This document shows positions 60,164 through 64,000 of a DNA stretch of 64,000 nucleotides, piece by piece; position 1 is the stretch's first letter; each line of letters opens with the position of its first letter. Position numbers and translations under genes: made by a program. The DNA is taken from NCBI GenBank assembly GCA_964493785.1, contig CAZBPM010000012.1, forward strand, positions 68,723 through 132,722, given 5' to 3'. The DNA comes from Hyphomicrobium_A sp964493785. Its GTDB lineage: Bacteria > Pseudomonadota > Alphaproteobacteria > Rhizobiales > Hyphomicrobiaceae. The notes below the pieces were generated by a model. That model was not told where the DNA came from, ran no database searches, and saw only the letters and a program-made list of their open reading frames with translations.

Positions 60164-61468
60164 CAGACGGCGGCCAGACGGTGCGCGTGTCGACGTGCCT
60201 GGGATGCGGCGGGCGGTGGCAGGCTCTCGCTTGCGCTTCGTAGACCGCCACGCGTGCATCCCGACCTCGCCGCGAATTTCGTCACATACTTCGATGATGC
60301 GATCGAGTTCGCTGCGTGTGAGGCCGCAGTTCACGGTAAAGCGGATGAGGCAGCGCTTCTCGGGCGTTGCGGGCGGGAAAAAGATGGCGCCGAAAATGCC
60401 ACGCTTCTCCAGCGCGTCGCGCACGGCGGTGGTTTCGCGAATGTCGCCCGGCTCCAGCGCGATGATCTGCTGCTGGGAGGCCGAGACGTTGTAGCCGAGC
60501 TTATCCAGCCCTTGCTTCAGGTAAGCGTGGTTTGCGTAAAGCCGTTCGCGGCGCCATGGCTCGCTTTTCAGCACGTCGAGCACCGCGCTGTAGCCAGCCA
60601 CCTCGTGCTGCATGACGGATGTGCTGAAGATTGCCGGCAGCGACTCGTAGCGGAAGAATTCGATGTTGCGCCGAGACGAGACGACGAGGCCGCCGCGGCT
60701 CGCCACGGCCTTCGACAGCCCCACGGTGCGGAAGTGCACGCGGTCGGCGAGGCCAGCGGCGACAACGAGGCCTGCGCCGTCGGGGCCCTGTGCGCCGAAG
60801 GAGTGTGTTTCGTCGACAACGAGGGCGGCGCCGTGGCGCTCACAAACCTCGACAAGTTCGGTCAGTGGGGCAAGCGCGCCATCCGTGCTGTACAGCGCAT
60901 CGACGCAGACGAGGCCAGGACCCCTCTGGGCTAGTGCGCGGTCCAGCGAGCCCGCATCGTTGTGACGGAAAGGCACGGGCTCGGCGCCGGCGCTGACGAC
61001 ACCCTCGTGCAGCGAAATGTGCGCCTTCATGTCGAGGTAGACGGGGGCGCCCCGGGTGGCGAAGGATTGGATGAGGCCGACGTTGGCCGTATAGCCCGAC
61101 GAACATAGCACGCAGTCCTCGGCGCGCATCAAATCGGCGACGCGCTGTTCGAACTGGCGGATGGCATCGCGCTCCTGGTGCACCCAAACGCGTGAGACGG
61201 AGTCGCCGTGGCCGCCGGAGCGGAGTGCAGCAATCTCGCTTTCGATAACGTGTGGGTGGCCAGCGAGGCAGAGGTAGTCGTTGCTGCGGACCTTGATGTC
61301 GCCCGGCCTGGGTGTGCGCCCCTGGAGGGGGTGACGCCCCTGCCAGAGCTCGATCTTGCGCTTGACGTGGTAGTCGTCGACGCGTGCTTTCAGGAATGCC
61401 GGCTCTTCAGGGCTTACGATCTTGCCGCCAATCCCGCCCTTGCTCTTATCGGCAACTCTAAACAACAC
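60032..61468 (-). CDS. cqsA: CqsA/LqsA-like alpha-hydroxyketone autoinducer synthase
   Basis: The frame runs from a TTG at 61504 (490 residues), but the GTG at 61468, preceded by GAGGGCGGGAA, is preferred (478 residues). It is a PLP-dependent alpha-oxoamine synthase. Numbered from the TTG, SNDYLCLAGHP (74-84), SSGYTANVGLIQSF (135-148) and DETHSFGAQGPDGAG (231-245) are seen. The Schiff-base Lys lies at 265 in VGLSKAVASRGGLV. VCVDALYSTDGALAPL and GDIRETTAVRDALEKRGIFGAIF agree with CqsA at many positions and fit it better than KBL/BioF/HemA. It would make an amino- or hydroxyketone signal from an acyl-CoA and an amino substrate. The last 65 or so residues are unconserved-looking and overlap the kinase 3' end by 132 bp. 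Confidence 0.85.
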   Translation of the reverse strand: MLFRVADKSKGGIGGKIVSPEEPAFLKARVDDYHVKRKIELWQGRHPLQGRTPRPGDIKVRSNDYLCLAGHPHVIESEIAALRSGGHGDSVSRVWVHQERDAIRQFEQRVADLMRAEDCVLCSSGYTANVGLIQSFATRGAPVYLDMKAHISLHEGVVSAGAEPVPFRHNDAGSLDRALAQRGPGLVCVDALYSTDGALAPLTELVEVCERHGAALVVDETHSFGAQGPDGAGLVVAAGLADRVHFRTVGLSKAVASRGGLVVSSRRNIEFFRYESLPAIFSTSVMQHEVAGYSAVLDVLKSEPWRRERLYANHAYLKQGLDKLGYNVSASQQQIIALEPGDIRETTAVRDALEKRGIFGAIFFPPATPEKRCLIRFTVNCGLTRSELDRIIEVCDEIRGEVGMHAWRSTKRKREPATARRIPGTSTRAPSGRRLLSRGSVLSDWLHYRKVNREAGADADRGAARNPSTGTFDNHPAE

Positions 61469-61810
61469 TTCCCGCCCTCGCTGCAATGAGTTCTTAACTA
61501 ACAAAAGCCGCTCGTTAACTTCAATCCGATTCAGCTATCGGACGACGGAATTAGGCTAAATATTCTATTTCTGGCCCGAATTGGATCGTTGGTTAAGAGA
61601 TAATTAACGAATGCGACGAGGCAATGGCTCCGCGGAGAGCCGCGTCGAAAGGTCCGAGTTGGTTAATAATGTTGGTGGACGGTAAGCGCGCAAGGGAAAG
61701 CGCTGTCGAGCGGCCGCGCATAATGGCGCGGCGGCGGCTTAATAGGTTCGCGTCATTTAATGCGCGGGCTGCCTGCCGATTTCGGGAATTTTAGGAAAAA
61801 CTCGACTTGG
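61469..61810. promoter_or_regulatory. AT-rich control region upstream of the autoinducer synthase gene
   Basis: This is the most AT-rich stretch nearby and contains no supported gene. It holds one perfect CtrA box (listed separately) plus further TTAAC/GTTAA half-sites: TTAACTAAC near 61495-61505, CGTTAAC near 61514-61520 and GGTTAATAATG near 61660. A GANTC methylation site (GATTC) is at 61529-61533. The cqsA-like promoter should lie here. The right end also receives the 3' end of the convergently placed GST gene region. Confidence 0.6.
61593..61608. promoter_or_regulatory. Perfect CtrA-binding box (TTAA-N7-TTAAC)
   Basis: The bases read TTAA GAGATAA TTAAC, exactly the alphaproteobacterial CtrA consensus. 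It lies about 90-125 bp upstream of the synthase start. Sites in this position commonly activate or repress, depending on the -35 position, which cannot be fixed here. Confidence 0.65.
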
Positions 61811-62464
61811 TCAAAACTCGACGTCGAGTTCTTCGAGTTCCTCGGGCTCCAACTTTGCAGCCTCGGCCCATTCGACCATCGGGGCCCAATTCGAGATCGT
61901 CTCGCAATACCCTGCGCAATCGCTGTCCAGCGTCACGTCATAGGTGAGGAAGCGGGCGCACACGGGTGCGTACATTGCGTCGGCCATGGTCAAGCTGCCG
62001 AAGAGATAGGGGCCGCCGTAGGTGTCGAGGCATTCGCGCCAGATCGTGCGCACGCGCTCGACGTCGCCCTGCGCACCGGTCCAGACCTTGAAGCCAGGGA
62101 AGTGGGCCTTGAGGTTCATCGGCAGAGCCGAACGAAGGTTGTGGAATCCGGAGTGCATTTCGCCGGAGACCGCGCGGCAGTGGGCACGAGCGCCGATGTC
62201 TTTCGGCAGGAGGCCGGCTTCAGGTCGGATCTCGGCCAGGTATTCGGCGATGGCGAGAGTGTCCCAGACCTTGACGTTGTCGTTGACGAGGCAGGGCACC
62301 AGAAACGAGGGCGAGAGGAGAAGCAGCTCGGCGCGCGTTGAAGGATCGTCCGTCGACATGACCTCCTCGTGAAACTCGAGGCCGGCCATCTTGCAGAGCA
62401 GCCAGCCGCGCAGCGACCAAGACGAGTAGTTCTTGCTGCTGATCGTGAGCACCGCTGTTGCCAT
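61811..62464 (-). CDS. Glutathione S-transferase family protein
   Basis: The 217-residue protein starts MATAVLTISSKNYSSWSLRGWLLC at the ATG at 62464, with AAGGA upstream. The N-terminal thioredoxin-like domain has a Ser-rich SSKNYSSWS glutathione site and SFLVPCLVNDNVKVWDTLAIAEYLAE (with the cis-Pro and the E/D-S/T contact). A helical C-terminal domain has YLFGSLTMADAMYAPV. It belongs to the cytosolic GST superfamily. Substrate unknown. Confidence 0.9.
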   Translation of the reverse strand: MATAVLTISSKNYSSWSLRGWLLCKMAGLEFHEEVMSTDDPSTRAELLLLSPSFLVPCLVNDNVKVWDTLAIAEYLAEIRPEAGLLPKDIGARAHCRAVSGEMHSGFHNLRSALPMNLKAHFPGFKVWTGAQGDVERVRTIWRECLDTYGGPYLFGSLTMADAMYAPVCARFLTYDVTLDSDCAGYCETISNWAPMVEWAEAAKLEPEELEELDVEF

Positions 62465-62624
62465 TCTGCACAATCCTTAATCACTTGCCCTCGTTGGGGC
62501 ATTCCAATCAGTGTTGCGAAAAAGCGCTCGCACGCCGCTCCAGGATGCACTAGCGTTTGTGCGCCGCACAATAGGCTGACTACAATAATCAGCACAACTG
62601 CGTCAGCCCGCTGAATGAGTCTAA

Positions 62625-63839
62625 ATGCTCTATCTCGCCTATCAAGCCCACTCTGATCTGGTCGAGCCGGCCAAGTCCATTGCCCGGCAGTCTCTCGAGT
62701 TTCTCGGGATGATGGGTCTGCAGGCCAGCGCTCCGGTGGTCAGAAACCTGTCGGCGACGTACGAACTGGTCTCCCGGGCGGGCCTGACGCACACGCGGCC
62801 GGACTATCGCATTCCAGCCATTACCGTCGGAAATCGCGAGGTCGAGATCACTGAAGAGCCGGTGCTGACACTGCCCTTCGGCACGCTGCTTCGGTTCAAG
62901 AAGGACATCGACATCGAGCAGCCGCGCGTACTCGTGGTAGCGCCGCTGTCGGGGCATTTCGCGACACTGCTGCGCAACACAGTGCGAACGCTGCTGCCCG
63001 ATCACGACGTCTACATCACGGACTGGCACAACGCGCGCGACGTGAGCCTGGAATCCGGCCGCTTCGGTTTTGAAGACTACGTCTCCTACCTGATCCAGTT
63101 CATGGAGAAGATGGGGCCAGGATCGCACCTCGTGGCGGTGTGCCAGCCGTGCGTGCAGACGCTGGCCGCGGCGGCCGTCATGGCGGCTGACGGAAATCCG
63201 GCACAGCCGGCCAGCATGACGTTGATGGCCGGTCCGGTGGATGTCCGTGTCAATCCGACGAAGGTCAACGGCCTAGCGCAGAGCAAGTCGATCGACTGGT
63301 TCGAGCGCAACCTCATCGCGCGTGTGCCCTGGCGTTATCCGGGCGCACGCCGCGCGGTTTATCCCGGATTCGTCCAGCTGTTCGCGTTCGTGTCGATGAA
63401 TATCAATCGGCACTACACGGCGCACCAGGAGCTGCACGAGCATCTGCGCAACGGCGATTACGAAAAGGCGCAGACGATCAAGACCTTCTACGACGAGTAT
63501 TTCGCGGTGCTGGATCTCACGGCCGAGTTCTACCTCGAGACGGTGAAGTGGGTATTCCAGGACATGCTGCTGCCGAAGGGCGAGCTGACCTATCGCAGCG
63601 AGCCCGTAGACCTCAAGGCGATCCGCAAGACTGCGCTGTTGACGGTCGAGGGTGAGCGAGACGACATCTGCGGGCTTGGGCAGACGGCGGCGGCGCACGA
63701 TCTGTGCACGGGGCTGCGGCCGCACCTCAAGCGCCACCATATGCAGGTTGGCGTGGGCCATTACGGCGTGTTCAGCGGGCGCAAGTGGGAGGGGCAGATC
63801 TATCCCCTCGTGCGCAACATGATTTTGTCTATGGATTAG
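62625..63839 (+). CDS. phaZ: Intracellular polyhydroxyalkanoate depolymerase
   Basis: The 404-residue protein has the PhaZ opening MLYLAYQAHSDLVEPAKSIAR. VLVVAPLSGHFATLLRNTVRTLL and the Cys nucleophile in LVAVCQPCVQTLAAA follow. DVYITDWHNARDVSLESGRFGFEDYV is the family block before it, and VGHYGVFSGRKWEGQIYPLVR supplies the catalytic His. It breaks down stored polyhydroxybutyrate granules in the cytoplasm. No phaC or phaR is in the window. Confidence 0.93.
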   Translation: MLYLAYQAHSDLVEPAKSIARQSLEFLGMMGLQASAPVVRNLSATYELVSRAGLTHTRPDYRIPAITVGNREVEITEEPVLTLPFGTLLRFKKDIDIEQPRVLVVAPLSGHFATLLRNTVRTLLPDHDVYITDWHNARDVSLESGRFGFEDYVSYLIQFMEKMGPGSHLVAVCQPCVQTLAAAAVMAADGNPAQPASMTLMAGPVDVRVNPTKVNGLAQSKSIDWFERNLIARVPWRYPGARRAVYPGFVQLFAFVSMNINRHYTAHQELHEHLRNGDYEKAQTIKTFYDEYFAVLDLTAEFYLETVKWVFQDMLLPKGELTYRSEPVDLKAIRKTALLTVEGERDDICGLGQTAAAHDLCTGLRPHLKRHHMQVGVGHYGVFSGRKWEGQIYPLVRNMILSMD

Positions 63840-63857
63840 TTCTGCTGGTTCTAGGCT

Positions 63858-63931
63858 GACACGAGCTGAGGGAAGCTTTGTGTGCGGCTTTTTTTGAGTG
63901 ACACGAGTGGTGAGGAGCTTTGAGTGCGGCC
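63858..63931 (+). repeat. Imperfect 32-base tandem repeat (two copies, period 42)
   Basis: Copy 1 (63858-63889) and copy 2 (63900-63931) share TGACACGAG, a GAGG-containing middle, AGCTTTG and TGCGGC. A short T-rich spacer (TTTTTTGAG) lies between them. The first copy ends in GCGGCTTTTTTT, which could act as a transcription stop after phaZ. Confidence 0.6.
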
Positions 63932-64000
63932 GGTGTTGCGCGAGCTGATGGCCGCGCCACTGGGCGCGGGCGCCCTTGGCGCCTTGCCGCCTTCGGCGGC
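63925..64000 (+). CDS. Possible start of a further gene (cut by window edge)
   Basis: From a GTG at 63925 the frame reads VRPVLRELMAAPLGAGALGA and stays open to the end of the window. GAGGAG lies 6 bases upstream. Only about 25 codons are visible, they fall partly in the repeat, and the composition is GC-biased, so this may not be a gene. Confidence 0.25.

Noticed and set aside
60032..61504. KBL, BioF or HemA (5-aminolevulinate synthase) instead of CqsA
   Set aside because: These share the alpha-oxoamine synthase fold, but the local motifs and the adjoining CqsS-like kinase favour CqsA/LqsA. Only a phylogeny can settle it.
1..64000. Prophage, insertion sequence or CRISPR array
   Set aside because: I searched for integrase, transposase and phage structural proteins and for regularly spaced repeats, and found none that could be supported.

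Overview
The window looks like a chromosomal segment of an alphaproteobacterium, most likely of the order Hyphomicrobiales (Rhizobiales). The clues are high GC content, the hemC-hemD-Mic60-HemY block next to tsaD-gpsA-EVE, a heparinase II/III-like gene in front of purH, an SDHAF4-type DUF1674 protein, a TadG-like protein, an intracellular PHB depolymerase, and a perfect CtrA box (TTAA-N7-TTAAC). This assignment rests on gene content and order only; no 16S rRNA gene is present. Two tRNA genes are present: tRNA-Thr(CGU) and tRNA-Gly(GCC).

Layout. (1) 1-14.6 kb is a surface-polysaccharide locus: FnlA/FnlB-like UDP-sugar enzymes (FnlB is cut by the window edge), a sulfotransferase, a GT-A-like transferase, a GT10 fucosyltransferase, a sulfatase/phosphoethanolamine-transferase-like protein fused to a GT25 domain, two GT4 transferases, an epimerase, a Wzy-like membrane protein and an ABC flippase. 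(2) 14.7-16.2 kb holds a compact endonuclease V-like gene coupled to a small unknown gene, followed by tRNA-Thr. (3) 16.6-22.6 kb on the minus strand is hemC-hemD-Mic60-HemY plus two small secreted four-cysteine paralogues. (4) 22.7-28.5 kb on the plus strand is tsaD, gpsA, an EVE protein, an ETF-beta-type lysine methyltransferase, acetyl-CoA synthetase and an unlisted 56-residue ribbon-helix-helix-like protein before a clear terminator. (5) 28.6-41 kb carries metabolic, envelope and housekeeping genes (a Cys-nucleophile hydrolase, DAO and NmrA proteins, extensin-like, TadG, htpX, rsmB, heparinase, purH). (6) 41-55.5 kb holds an LEA-like protein, an Atg22-type MFS permease, a LemA/TPM cluster, an orphan ParA, tRNA-Gly, an Ala-tRNA(Pro) deacylase-like protein, thioredoxin-TPR, a LON-domain protein, Trm112, a hybrid histidine kinase and an OlsB-like acyltransferase. 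(7) 55.5-61.5 kb is the most interesting part: a GGDEF-EAL protein next to what reads as a complete alpha-hydroxyketone quorum-sensing set. That set is a CqsA/LqsA-like synthase, a CqsS/LqsS-like membrane histidine kinase and an LqsR-position response regulator without a DNA-binding domain. (8) 61.8-64 kb has a glutathione S-transferase, PhaZ and a short imperfect tandem repeat.

How the parts may work together. The glycan locus can plausibly make, assemble and export a surface glycan that is fucosylated and perhaps sulfated or otherwise acid-decorated. The quorum-sensing locus can make a ketone-type signal with the synthase, sense it with the six-helix kinase and pass phosphate to the response regulator. 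The neighbouring c-di-GMP enzyme is a possible downstream partner, and a CtrA box upstream of the synthase suggests cell-cycle or CtrA-pathway control of signal production. These functional links are inferences from homology recognised by eye and from gene order.
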